A stretch of 64,000 bases of DNA from Zancudomyces culisetae (lineage: Eukaryota > Kickxellomycota > Harpellomycetes > Harpellales > Legeriomycetaceae), in contig LSSK01000071.1 in assembly GCA_001969505.1 (NCBI GenBank), forward strand, positions 17,844-81,843. The letters are read 5' to 3'. The stretch's first letter is position 1. Each line of letters opens with the position of its first letter. The notes beneath the pieces are model-generated. The model was not told the DNA's origin. It did not search any database and was given only the letters and a program-made list of their open reading frames with translations. Made by a program: the position numbers and the translations under genes. Below, in pieces: positions 13,201 through 26,649 of this stretch.

Positions 13201-14552
13201 ATTTTGCAAACACTGTCGGAGGAGAGGGCGGAAAGAAAGGAATAGGTGCACCTATTGCTATCCACTACAACCAACCAGTAGTGCTACAGTGCTTATCTAC
13301 CGGAATGGTCAGTCCTATTTTGATTCTGCGGAAAGTCGAGCGCACCAGTAATGCAACCGGCTCATACTACAGCAACGGAATGCATTGTGTCGCGGTTGGC
13401 GATCCAGTCAGCCAACTACACAAAGTGGCGTTTGAATTACACCAACCACATCATTTGGTTCCGAACTACAAAGCTGCTGATTCTCTTAATCGGAATATGG
13501 CTATTCCCTCCAAGGAATCTGGCTATCCTGGAACCTATCTATCCTGCATTGGTGATATTGTTGGTCTTCAACGCTCCATTAGTGGCAAACACTTTACTCA
13601 ATCCAGCGCCAACCATATTCCTTACCTCTTCAACCGTCCTTCCTCTTCTTCCTTTGATCTTCTTGATCAGCAACCTTACATGTTACCTTCTCGCTCCTCT
13701 ACCTCTACTCCCATTCCTCTTGATATGTACTCGCAACTACACAACATCAAAGGTGGTCAAAAGCGCCGCACCATGGATCAAATGGATTCCTTCCCTGCCC
13801 GCCGCCGTGCAAATACCACCATTGATTTGCCTGTCTCTAACTTTGCTCTACTTAAATCCACTCAACCAAACCATTTCCATTGGTGTGAAGACGTTGGTGA
13901 CTCGGCTGTTTGGACTATTGTTGGTACTGATTGTGCCACCTATCGTTTCAATTACCCAAATGAACCTTCTTTGCCTTCCTCTTCCTCTTCTTCTTTATCT
14001 ACTTTTGGCGGCATGGTTTGTAATCCCTCTCTTTCTTCTTTCAGCATCAACTCTAACACAAACACCAACACCAACACTAACACTAACACCAACACCAACT
14101 CTAATTCCAACACAAACATAAGCACAAACATAAACTCTAATTCCAACAACAATCCAAATCTACTTCTCAATCCTTCTCTTTCTGCTCCTATTCCTTCCAT
14201 TTCCAACATTCATATCTCTCCACCAAAGCGTTCTCGTACTCTTTCTTTAGCTTCTTCTCTCGTCAACCTGGATCTCTTTGATAAACCCTCCGATTTCAGC
14301 TCTCGTGCTTCCCTTAACATTTCTGGTTGTAATTTTACTCCCTCTATAAAACTTTTATTCAATGGTATTCCTCCTGTATATTTTGAGTACAAGTCTCCTG
14401 ATTCTCTATTTTGTCTGGCTCCTCTATACAAGGATTTTACCAATATTCAAATCAATCCAAATAATGGGAACTTTGAAGTTCCTATCCATCTTATTGATAC
14501 TTCAACTGGTCAAATTTTCAATACCTCTTTTAATTACACTGTAACTAATTAA
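10216..14552 (+). CDS. CSL (RBP-J/Su(H)/Lag-1) family transcription factor, interrupted by an assembly gap
   Basis: A sequence-specific nuclear DNA-binding factor. The C-terminal half carries the complete CSL core. The Rel-like N-terminal domain starts near 12172 with QKSYGTEKRFLCPPP, followed by KVISKPSKKRQSVRNVDLC and LFNRLRSQTVSTKYL near 12800-12910. The beta-trefoil follows (HYNQPVVLQC, GDPVSQLHKVAFEL, WTIVGTD), then a C-terminal TIG/IPT domain from about 14325 (SGCNFTPSIKLLFNG) to the stop. Fungi keep CSL proteins (Cbf11/Cbf12 type) without Notch. The N-terminal part (10216 to about 12100) is low complexity, rich in Gly, Met, Glu and Arg. It contains 455 Ns; the frame before the gap (ATG 10216) differs from the frame after it, so the gap length is wrong or hides an intron. 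Asn/Gly- and Ser/Asn/Thr-rich insertions break the trefoil (about 12960-13035 and 13960-14200). The ATG at 10219 is an equally possible start. Confidence 0.9.
10985..11180 (+). repeat. Purine minisatellite in the CSL coding region (Gly-Thr/Gly-Ala/Gly-Met repeats)
   Basis: Tandem GGNACA, GGAGCA and GGNATG hexamers encode alternating Gly-Thr, Gly-Ala and Gly-Met, with a short Asn-Met stretch. The hexamer period preserves the reading frame, so copy number can vary without breaking the protein. The same GGAGCA unit reappears right after the gap at 12023. Confidence 0.85.
11568..12022. other. Assembly gap (455 N)
   Basis: A run of 455 unresolved bases inside the CSL gene. Repetitive purine sequence flanks both sides, so repeat collapse is the likely cause. 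A continuous reading frame would require a gap length divisible by three; 455 is not. Confidence 1.
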
Positions 14553-14798
14553 TCTGTTTTATTTATTTATTATTATTATTTATTTTAACCATATTATTTT
14601 TATTTTTATTTTTATATTTCAATTATCCCTTTCATCTCATTTATTTATTATTTACTTGATAATAAATACGTGTTTATTTTTTTTATTTTATATATTTTTA
14701 TTTATTACTTTTTTTCTTTGATTTTTTGGTATTTTTTTTGTTTTAAGAAATTCAAATTCTTACAAAAAAAACAAAAAAACAAAAAACAAAAAACAAAA

Positions 14799-16712
14799 AT
14801 GAATACTCAAGAAAAGGAGCAGTATTTAAGACTGCAGTTAGAAAAGGCGAGAAAGAATGCTCCTGTTAATACTCTTGACGACAATATTCACAATCCTGAA
14901 TTAGAACGCGAAAGGGATTATAACAGAGATCGAGGCGGTGATAGGGGAGGAGACAGAGAAAGAGGACGCGATAGAGAAAGAGAAAGAGAAAGAGATAGAG
15001 ATCAAGATCGAGAAAGAGACCGAGACCGAGACCGAGATAGGGATAGAGATAGAGAAAGAGAAAGAGAAAGAGAAAGAGAAAGAAACAGGGATAGAGATCG
15101 TGATCGAGATCGTGATAGAGGACGCGAAAGAGATAGGGATCGTGATCGAGATAGAGATAGAGACAGAGACAGAGAAAGAGAAAGAAATTCAAGTAGAGAC
15201 AGAAGATCAAGAAGAAAAAGACATTCTCTTTCCCGCTCGCGTTCGCGTTCGCGTTCACATTCCCGTTCACGTTCCAAACGACAAGCAAAAGCGGTAGTTC
15301 CGCTTCATCTACGCGAGCCAAAGCTAAATCTCTGGGATTTAGCACCGCCAGGCTTTGAAAATCTATCAGCGTTTGAGGCTAAAAAGGCCGGATTATTTCC
15401 GCCACCTGGACAATCATTGGGTTCGAGAAATGTGGCTTCCTTTAATCCTTCGGTATTACAAGAAAGCAAATCGCCTTCAGAAATACAAGATCCCGAGGCC
15501 AAAAAGAAGGCCGAGGAATTGGTTGCCAAGCAACAGAGGCGGCTTTATGTAGGAAACATTCCATATGGAGTAAATGAAGATGCGATAGCTGCGTTTTTCA
15601 ACGAGCAAATGGAAAATCGGGGCTTTGCACCTGCCTTTTCGGTAATGTCGGTACAAATCAACAATGACAAGAACTATGCCTTTGTGGAATTCCGCAGCCC
15701 CGAACAAGCTACTTTGGGAATGGGTTTGGATGGTGTTCAGTTTTTGGCTTGTGGCCTTAAAGTCAGACGACCTAAGGATTATGTTGCACCAGCTGGACAA
15801 CCACCAGATGTCCGACCGTTTCGTGGAGGTATTGGTGGAGCTGGAGGTGGAGGTGGTGCGGGAGGAAGTGGAGGGAATATTGGTGTATTAGGATTACCAA
15901 CAATAGTGGGTGAAACGCCTTTTAAAATCTATGTAGGAAACCTGCCTACCTACTTGGACGATCATGATGTAGCCGAGCTATTACAGACTTTTGGGCCATT
16001 AAAAGCATTTTGTTTGGTCCGTGATGTAGCTACTGGTGTATCTCGAGGCTTTGCCTTTTGTGAATATGTTGATACTAGTATTACCGATGTAGCTTGCCAA
16101 GGTCTCAACAATATGGAATTGGGTGATTGTAGAATCATTGTTCAAAGGGCTAGTGTAGGTTCAAGATCCTCTACCAATCCTCTTGGTGGTGGCATTGGTG
16201 GTGGAATTGGTGGTGGTGGTGGTGGTTCTTCTTCAGCACATTTATTGGCACTGCAACAAGCTGGAATCATGCCTGTCAATATGCCTGAATCATTACTGGC
16301 TCCTGCGGTAAGTGGTACTGCTGCCCGCAAATCACGTGTATTGCAACTACTGAACATGGTTAGCCATGAGGAATTGTTGGATGATGAGGAGTATTTGGAT
16401 ATTTTACAAGATGTTCGTGATGAATGTAGTAAATTTGGTGTTGTACAAGATATAAAAATTCCAAGACCAAAAAAGAAAAGCAACAACAACAACAACAATA
16501 TCAACAATATCAATAATAATACCAATAATAATAATATTGAAGGAGGAGAACAAGGAGGAGAAAATAAGGGAGTAGGCAAGATTTTTGTGTGTTTTAGGGA
16601 TATTTCCGATGCTTCAGTAGCACTTACAGCGCTTGCTGGACGGAAATTTGCGGATCGTACTGTAGTAGCTACATATTTGAGTGAAGAAGATTTTGATAAT
16701 GAAAACTTTTAA
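14799..16712 (+). CDS. U2AF2: Splicing factor U2AF large subunit
   Basis: Binds the intron polypyrimidine tract and recruits U2 snRNP. The predicted protein is 637 aa, from the first plausible ATG at 14799; the open frame extends further upstream only through an AT-rich leader. An Arg/Asp/Glu mixed-charge and RS region (about residues 30-160) precedes the U2AF-ligand motif, with Trp in LNLWDLAPPGFENLS. RRM1 follows (RNP2 LYVGNI, RNP1 KNYAFVEF), then RRM2 (IYVGNL, SRGFAFCEY) and a C-terminal UHM. The UHM is split by an Asn-rich loop (about 16480-16560) before KIFVCFRD. Gly-rich linkers flank RRM2. The gene lies 246 bp after the CSL stop, in the same direction. No intron is needed. Confidence 0.95.
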   Translation: MNTQEKEQYLRLQLEKARKNAPVNTLDDNIHNPELERERDYNRDRGGDRGGDRERGRDRERERERDRDQDRERDRDRDRDRDRDRERERERERERNRDRDRDRDRDRGRERDRDRDRDRDRDRDRERERNSSRDRRSRRKRHSLSRSRSRSRSHSRSRSKRQAKAVVPLHLREPKLNLWDLAPPGFENLSAFEAKKAGLFPPPGQSLGSRNVASFNPSVLQESKSPSEIQDPEAKKKAEELVAKQQRRLYVGNIPYGVNEDAIAAFFNEQMENRGFAPAFSVMSVQINNDKNYAFVEFRSPEQATLGMGLDGVQFLACGLKVRRPKDYVAPAGQPPDVRPFRGGIGGAGGGGGAGGSGGNIGVLGLPTIVGETPFKIYVGNLPTYLDDHDVAELLQTFGPLKAFCLVRDVATGVSRGFAFCEYVDTSITDVACQGLNNMELGDCRIIVQRASVGSRSSTNPLGGGIGGGIGGGGGGSSSAHLLALQQAGIMPVNMPESLLAPAVSGTAARKSRVLQLLNMVSHEELLDDEEYLDILQDVRDECSKFGVVQDIKIPRPKKKSNNNNNNINNINNNTNNNNIEGGEQGGENKGVGKIFVCFRDISDASVALTALAGRKFADRTVVATYLSEEDFDNENF

Positions 16713-17319
16713 CTCTTTTCCGCTTACCCCCATCCCCTCCATCCCTCCATCCCCCCTCCCTATCCCACCACTATTCTACATTTATACGATTACATATTTA
16801 TATTTATATGTATATATATATATATATTATTAATTATTTTTTTTTCTTTCTACAGTTTAATTTTATTTTTGAAACATTAAAATAAATAAATAAATTTAAT
16901 CTATCTTTTTATTTTTCTTTTTCTTTTTCTGCTTTTTCTGTGAATGAAAAATTTCATTTACAATCTTGATAAAACATCAAAGTAAAAAAAAAATAGAAAA
17001 ATTGATAGGTAAAAAAAAAACAAAATTCATTCTCCCCCTTCCCTTGCCTGCTACTTGCCTCCCCTTTTTTCCCTTCTCTCACGTTCATCCTCCTATTTCA
17101 CCCTTTTCCAATCTTCAATTCCCCCCCCCCTGCTTAAAAATCCGTTCATTTTTTTGGATTTTATTTTTTTTTGTTATGTTGCCTTTTATAACTTTAATCT
17201 AACAACATTTATTTTTGTTAATTGTTCTTAAATATTATATATCTTTTAAAAGAAAAAAAATTTTTAAAATCACATTTTATAAATTTATTAAAATAAAAGA
17301 AGGATAAACTAAAGAAGCC
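16713..17319. other. Intergenic region between U2AF and ATP4
   Basis: Pyrimidine-rich (CCCTCCATCC-type) sequence after the U2AF stop is followed by a (TA)n tract near 16806-16828, repeated AATAAA-type signals near 16880-16895 suited to U2AF polyadenylation, and more C/T-rich sequence up to about 17120. No gene seen. Confidence 0.6.
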
Positions 17320-18447
17320 ATGGCATTCAGACAATTACTAGGTGGATCAAAGGCTCTAGGTAACACTTTTTTTAAACTTTTCTTTCTTTACTTTTCTTTA
17401 TCACTTGAACATTTTACTTGATGTATATTAATCCCTCAAGTTTCCTCGAGATTTTTAAATGTAAATGTTTTGATTTTAATTATATTATATTTTTTATAAT
17501 TGATTAGTGAGTACTCATTCTCTTGCCCTCAATGCTACCAAAACTTTTGCTCCAAAAGTGACTGCTCAAGCTCTTTCAAGGTATGTAAAAACATTTTTTC
17601 ACAATTTACAAATTCACAATTCATACTTTGTATTATACATTGTATAATTCTTTGATTATTTCAAATTCTATATTTGATTTAGATCTTTTTCTACTTCAAA
17701 CCAAGTATCCAAGAGCAGTGGTAAGCATAGCCAACATTACAAAGAATGAATTAAAATCAAATAAAATAAATCGACTTTTATGATTATTTACAATCCAATT
17801 ATTGCAAATTGTCAAAAGTTTTTAACGTTCTTTACTGGTTTACTTTTAAACTTTTTATAGAAGAAAAAGCTACCAGCATCATTGCATCATTGCCTGGAGA
17901 TAGCATGGTTACCAAGACCGGATACATTGCTGCCGCAACCGGTTTGACAGCATTGTTGATCAGCAAGGAGATTTACGTTTTTAACGAAGAAACAGTAATT
18001 CTTGCTGCATTTGCAAGTTTGGTAACTCTGCTATATACCAAGGTTAGGGAGCCAATGAAGCAGTGGGGTAATGAATACCGCGAAACTCTACGAGACACTA
18101 TGAATTCGGCACGACAACAACATTTGGAATTGGTAGATTCCAAGATTTCCTCCCTGTCCCAGCTTTCCAACATCAACGCTGTCAACAGTGACCTCTTTGC
18201 TCTTAGTAAAGAAATCGTCAAGATGGAGGCTGAAATCTTTGAAAAACAACAGGAAATTGCCTTTATCAACGAAGTTAAGGCTGTCTTGGACTCCCATGTC
18301 CGTTACGAACGCAGTGTTCGTGAGAGCGAACAAAAACAAGTCGCTGAAAAGATCGTCACCAATATTAGAGGACTCCTTAAGAATCCTAAATTCCAACAAG
18401 ACTTGGTTCAAGAATGCTTGGCTGATCTTAAAGCCAAGCGTCAATAA
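17320..18447 (+). CDS. ATP4: Mitochondrial F1Fo ATP synthase subunit 4 (subunit b)
   Basis: Peripheral-stalk subunit of inner-membrane ATP synthase. Exons are 17320-17359, 17508-17580, 17683-17720 and 17861-18447; all have GT/AG borders and matching phases. They give 245 aa, close to the 244 aa of yeast Atp4. Exons 1-3 encode a presequence rich in Arg, Ser and Ala, with RSFSTS near residue 40. Exon 4 holds two hydrophobic segments (from TKTGYIAAATGLTALLIS and from ETVILAAFASLVTLL), then the long charged coiled coil that contacts F1 (from REPMKQWGNEYRETLRDTM), ending LKAKRQ. The short presequence exons next to one large mature-domain exon are notable. The gene converges on SIL1, 147 bp away. 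Confidence 0.95.
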
Positions 18448-18500
18448 AGAACATTAATCCTCTCTCATTTTTTCTTTCCCTTTTTTTCTCTTTTTCTCTC

Positions 18501-18544
18501 ATTTTTTATTTATTTATGATTTACTAAATAAATAAATAAATAAA
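18501..18544. terminator. Back-to-back poly(A) signals of ATP4 and SIL1
   Basis: The + strand has overlapping AATAAA copies at 18526-18544, downstream of ATP4. The minus strand has AATAAA within 18501-18520, downstream of SIL1. Each signal lies closer to the other gene's stop codon, so the two transcripts probably overlap in their 3' ends. Confidence 0.55.
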
Positions 18545-18594
18545 AAGACTATTAATACCTAACAATCTACCTATAACGAAAAATCTACAACATG

Positions 18595-20040
18595 TCAACA
18601 AACTTTTGGATACTTATTTTTTAGTCCCAGATATTGCTCATTAACCATCTGCATCTCCTCTTCAATCCACTCATTTCCAAACACCGACTTATCACCCTTC
18701 ATTTCCTTCTTGTTCTTTTCTGCCATTCTAGCCTTACCCTTTTTATATTGTTTCAATAGCTTCTTGAATGATTTGCAACATATTCCTGCAACTTTGCTCC
18801 GCGCTTGCTTTTGTTGGCTTGAATCTCCATCTTTTTCTTGTGGAAACATATCATCATCAAAAAAGTCTTGAATAACAGTCATTATTTTAACCCGTAATTT
18901 GTTTTCCTCCCTACCCAACCCTTCTTCAACCATCTTCTCCCCTACTTGCTTTCTTTTATTTTCCAATGATTCCTTATACTTCTTGAACAATACCTTTATC
19001 CCCTTTTCCTTCTCCATTTCACTGCGGCTTTGTGTATTTCCTCCCAATAGACTCAAAATACTCACCACCAAATGTCGTTGAACCTGTACACTCTCCTTTT
19101 CTTTCTCTAGTGCCACTAACAACTTCTTCATCAGCCCCCGAGAAATAACTATATCTTGTGCCTCTCTGTTATTCTGCGTTGCTGATGAAAATACCATCGC
19201 TATCTTACCCCTTATTTCCTCCTTTTGCTTTTTAAGACTCTTGTGTCGCTCATATTCCACATTTTCGACCTCAAAATTTGCTAACGCATCATATATCTCC
19301 TTACTCTTCATTACTTCTACACCATTATCTATATCATGCGACACCCCTTCCAGCTTGTTTAGGTATTCGATTAATTCTGCATACTTTATCTTTTCACTCC
19401 TATCTTTTGACACTGTAAAGAAATCAACATATTCACGTAGCTTTTCATTTATCTGATCCGCTTCCGCTTCCGCTTCAGCTTCAGCCCCCTTACCCTTTGG
19501 TTTCATTTTATCCTCCAAATCCTTTTCTTTGACATTATTCACATTTTCTAAAGCTTCTTCAACTAATACGATCTCTTTTCCTACTTTCTGGACTTTTTCT
19601 TCAACTTTTCCCTCACTATCAATTTGAAATATCACCTGCTTTTTACCACTACCTAATCCGTCTTTCCCCCCAATATACGCTTTGTAGTCTTTATTTGATT
19701 CATTAACATCCTGCTCTTCCTTTAAAAGTTTGGCCATCCGAATACCTGAACGCATGTCTATTTTGTAATGCAAACCCTTTTCGACTACCTGTCCTTGCTT
19801 TATTTCCTGAAACTCATCTGTTGCCTTGAAAACCTTTGGGTAGCATTTCTCCTCAACATTATGGATGCCCTCGCTTCCAGTAAGGTTGCCCGCGCTCGGT
19901 GCCAGTATACAAATGTAAGTTTCCCCATCCTTTTCGAATTCTCTCATTTCAATCCCTTTCCCCTCCTGAATCTCCCCGTCTGGTTTCACAAAGGCTAGTA
20001 ATACCTTTAAAATTACAAATACTAGAAATACCAACCTCAT
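18595..20040 (-). CDS. SIL1: Sil1-type nucleotide exchange factor for the ER Hsp70 (BiP/Kar2)
   Basis: Luminal ER co-chaperone that releases ADP from BiP. The 481-aa protein starts at ATG 20040 with a clear signal peptide (MRLVFLVFVILKVLLAFV). The family signature follows at about residues 65-110: a CYPKVF motif, TDEFQEIKQGQ and a GLHYKIDMRSG-type segment before AKLL. The rest is helical and Lys/Glu-rich, as expected for the armadillo-like repeats (for example VSILSLLGGN, LVALEKEKE). A charged Glu/Ala tract lies near 19460-19490. The C-terminus ends NKYPKVC, without a visible HDEL/KDEL-type retrieval signal. No introns. Confidence 0.85.
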   Translation of the reverse strand: MRLVFLVFVILKVLLAFVKPDGEIQEGKGIEMREFEKDGETYICILAPSAGNLTGSEGIHNVEEKCYPKVFKATDEFQEIKQGQVVEKGLHYKIDMRSGIRMAKLLKEEQDVNESNKDYKAYIGGKDGLGSGKKQVIFQIDSEGKVEEKVQKVGKEIVLVEEALENVNNVKEKDLEDKMKPKGKGAEAEAEAEADQINEKLREYVDFFTVSKDRSEKIKYAELIEYLNKLEGVSHDIDNGVEVMKSKEIYDALANFEVENVEYERHKSLKKQKEEIRGKIAMVFSSATQNNREAQDIVISRGLMKKLLVALEKEKESVQVQRHLVVSILSLLGGNTQSRSEMEKEKGIKVLFKKYKESLENKRKQVGEKMVEEGLGREENKLRVKIMTVIQDFFDDDMFPQEKDGDSSQQKQARSKVAGICCKSFKKLLKQYKKGKARMAEKNKKEMKGDKSVFGNEWIEEEMQMVNEQYLGLKNKYPKVC

Positions 20041-23029
<2,989 letters not shown>

Positions 23030-23777
23030 ACCGAAGGCGTATTTTTACCATCTTATTATTTATTTCGGGCCTAGTTGTTACTTTGATTAGATATTCTACC
23101 TCTTTTGTTATTCGGTTCTCTATATAAAGTGTTAGTGTTGTTTTTCTCTCTTTTCTGACTTTTTTCACTCGTTTTTTTGTGTGTATGGGTAAAACGGTGC
23201 AGAAAGCCCTTGGATTTGAGTTTTTTTATCTGTGAGCCACAAAGCATAACAAACGCTCAAACCATGTTCATTTTGTCCTGTCAATACTCAGGTCAAATAG
23301 GAGTTCAAAGCAAAACCTTCAATTCTCAATGTAAAGTCATAATTATGCATTCTGAGTGTCATATCGGACACCATATTTCGCTAGCAGTGCTGAAAAAAAG
23401 AAGATTAATTCTACCTCTTCTCACTCTTTTTTATTAGACCATCGCAAAACCAAGAAATCAATGTTTTTGTAATCAAATCAGGTTGTCAGCTTTTTTTCTT
23501 TTTTTTCTTTACGTTTTAGTTGATGAGACATATCTAGAATTCTGAAATAGTGCCATTTTTCCACTCCAAAAAAAAAATTCCGTTAAATATAAAATTTTTT
23601 TTCTGATACATTTGGATTTGGACTTGCTTTCTGTCTATTTGTAATATTGCTTAACTATCATTTGGTATATAAAAATTGTGATAAAAAAAAGGGACTTGGC
23701 TATTTGATCCATTCTCAATCCGAGCCACAATTTAAACAAAATATAGAATATAGAAAACATAGATATAGAAACATAGA
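23030..23777. other. Intergenic region between Ran and TIM17
   Basis: Holds the Ran 3' end and the TIM17 promoter. T-rich and A-rich runs are frequent; no further gene is seen. Confidence 0.5.
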
Positions 23778-24556
23778 ATGAGAGGCTCAGATACTACTAG
23801 AGATCCCTGGTAAACACTACTGCAAATTTTCTATAATAAATATGGCGTTTTAACTGATTAGTAGAAGCCTAAGACTTACCATTCTCCAATTATGTATATT
23901 TAGTCCATGGGTTATACTGAATGATGCCGGTGGTGCATTTTGTATGGGTGCCATAGGTGGTGGCGTATGGAACTTTATCAAAGGTGGAAGAAACTCCCCA
24001 CAGGTAGGTTGATGCTTTATTAAACTCTTTATCACTTTTTTGGCAATTTATTCGAAAGGAATTTACATGAAAAGGACGGGAAAAATGGGGAAATGGAGGG
24101 AGGTGTGGGATAGGTGAAACACTATTTTATCAAGTTTTGTTGGACCAGAAAAAAGAATAATCCGTGCCAGCCTGATTTCCCTTGGACAATAATAAATCCA
24201 CCAACAATTACTTATCTTGCCAATTTATAAATTATTAGGGCGAGAGATTCAGAGGTGCTATGGCAGCCATGCGCGCCAGAGGTCCTGTACTTGGAGGAAA
24301 CTTTGGAATATGGGGTGGTATGTTTTCGACTTTTGATTGTGCAATGAAAGGTCTCCGAAAAAAGGAAGATCCTTGGAATTCAATAGCCTCAGGTGCCATA
24401 ACTGGTGGTTTGTTGGCCTCTAGAGGTGGTGTAAGAACCGCAGCTGTTTCTGCAGTATTTGGTGGAGTTCTCTTGGCATTGATTGAAGGCGTTGGTATCG
24501 CTATTTCCAGAATGTCTGCTGGTGCTCAACCCCAACTAGCTCCTCCTCCAAATTAA
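23778..24556 (+). CDS. TIM17: Mitochondrial inner-membrane translocase subunit Tim17
   Basis: Core channel component of the TIM23 presequence translocase. Exons are 23778-23809, 23904-24003 and 24239-24556, all phase-consistent, giving 149 aa (yeast Tim17 is 158). Exon 1 encodes [11 protein letters not shown], with the split Cys codon and conserved RDPCPW at the first junction. Exon 2 gives [17 protein letters not shown] and FIKGGRNSP. Exon 3 starts GERFRGAM and carries [26 protein letters not shown] and further Gly-rich membrane segments up to IEGVGIAI, then a short Pro/Ala/Gln tail. The conserved cysteines are present. Confidence 0.95.
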
Positions 24557-26649
24557 AATTTAGCAATGTTTATATACATGTATTTATGTGTATATATATA
24601 TATATGCTTTTCTGCCGATATTTTTTATAGTTTTTTTTTTGTTTTGTTATTAGATTTTGTAAAGTTTGTCCAGAAAAGGATCATGATGATTTATACATCG
24701 TTGTTTTATTTACACTCTATAAAAGCCCAGTTAAATCATAGCGATATACTGCTCTGCTTGAGCTTCTTCCACTTTTTGTTCATCTATGTATCAATTGAGT
24801 AGATAGGGCGTTTTTAACAGTATAATGCTCACAAAACTATACACCTTTCCCACTAATTAGTTAGCCATATTACAAAATGGATGGTTCTACAGGCTACTAG
24901 GTTGTTTTTAAATTTGGAGATGCCTATAAGGGATTAAGACCGATAAATATCCACGTCTCTTCTATTGTGTACATAACTGATGCGTGTGATGGGGCTATCA
25001 CCACGTGTTAACCGAGTATTTCTTCTTTTTTTATAAATATACGACAAAACTACTACACACACACACACATACAAAGCTATTCAACCAGAACTTCTTTTTT
25101 TCTTATTCAAGGGCATGGACACAGATGAACTCAGTTATTTTACATGTGCCAAGTTTTGTTTTTTGATCAAGATACAAGCGCAATCTGTTTTTATCTGAAC
25201 TAGAAAAGAATGCAAAATTTGATTAAAACACATTAGACTTTCCACAATGATGTTTGTTCGTTTTTGTCACTTTTTTTATGAATACCCACTATATGTAACA
25301 GGTGCCTTTACATTTTTCATACTACATCACCACTACCGCGATGTAAAATAAAGCGCAAAAGTAAATAAAATGGTAATAATGCTTTGATGAGAGTAAATAA
25401 TGGCTGTTAAAATTCCTTCATCAGAATGAAAGAATAAATGACCACACTTAAGTTTCTGAATGCGAAGAAAAAAAATTGGAAAAAAACTCGATTGTGATTA
25501 AAACAATACAAAGCGGCAATGTTGGGTTTGTTTTCCTGTGCTTTCTATTTGGCTGTTTGTTCATTTAGCATTTTCTACAAACTACAAGCAAATGGCTTAT
25601 TGAGCTAATTGGAGTAAATGGCGAATTAAAGTAGCCAATTTCCACAGATTATTGTCTTTTATGCTAAATATTTGGAATGGGGAAAGGTCCTTTATGGGTT
25701 CCATGCAATATCGATTATCAGACTTGGTAGTGGGTGCCTTTTCTTTATTTTTTGACGTTTCGTTTTTGTTTTTGTTTTTGTTTTTACCTCTGGGTTTGAT
25801 TTTGTTTACATGCTCACACATTTCAGGTTAACTATTCTGTGTTTTTATTTATTAATGATGGCTTTTTTTTTACGTGCTGGCAACAAATTGAAAAATGCCA
25901 AAAAGAAAACAGCAAAATACAAAGGCAAAAATGATATCATGTTTGAGACTAATGGTCATTGTTGGATGGGGGATAGCAGAGGAGGATTTTGAAAAATGCA
26001 ACAAGTTCAATCACCAAGATGGTGAATATGCTCTTAATAATAATGCGATGGTAAGCCTGAGGCTAAATGGGGTTAATTTAAATCGGCATTTAGATTTTTT
26101 TCTCAATTCTTAGTTCCAAAAAGGAAAAAAAAAAACCATACAAATCATTAAAATGCTAATAATGTGATTTGGCTTATATGCACGAATTCTCAGTGGCTGT
26201 CGTATATTAGGGTACAAATACATACCATTTTATATGGCATTGAAAAAAGCAAATATACATTTAAGGTGGTGTTAAGACAATATTCGTATTTCAAACTCTT
26301 TATGAACAGAAAATTAAAAGTAATATATCTTAATTCGCACACCAATTTTTTATTTTTAAACGCTTATTCACTCTTGACAAAAGTAGAATTTCTTCACTAA
26401 TAACAAATTGGTGGGTTTGAACTTCAAGGTGAATAGGAACTACATCAATATTCAAAAAACGTTAATTTAAAGCTCGTCTAGAAGGGAGGGGAGATAGAGC
26501 AGGTCAAGAGAGAAAAAAGGAGTATATATCACTAGGTGAAGCAATCTTAAATATATACAAACAAAAAATACCAGTATTTTGAAATATAAAAGCACAAAAG
26601 TAAGAGTAAAGTAAGAGTAAATACGTCCAAGCGGCAAACAAACGATAAA
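24557..26649. other. Gene-free region between TIM17 and the nucleoredoxin-like gene
   Basis: Includes a TA-rich stretch at 24590-24605 and a CA tract near 25055-25072. Frames of 60-94 aa on both strands show no domain or signal peptide I trust. The last 200 bp before 26650 are AT-rich and probably hold the downstream promoter. Confidence 0.5.

Noticed and set aside
14938-15345. Alternative frames inside the U2AF RS region
   Set aside because: GA-rich repeats stay open in several frames; only the RS-RRM-UHM frame has domains.
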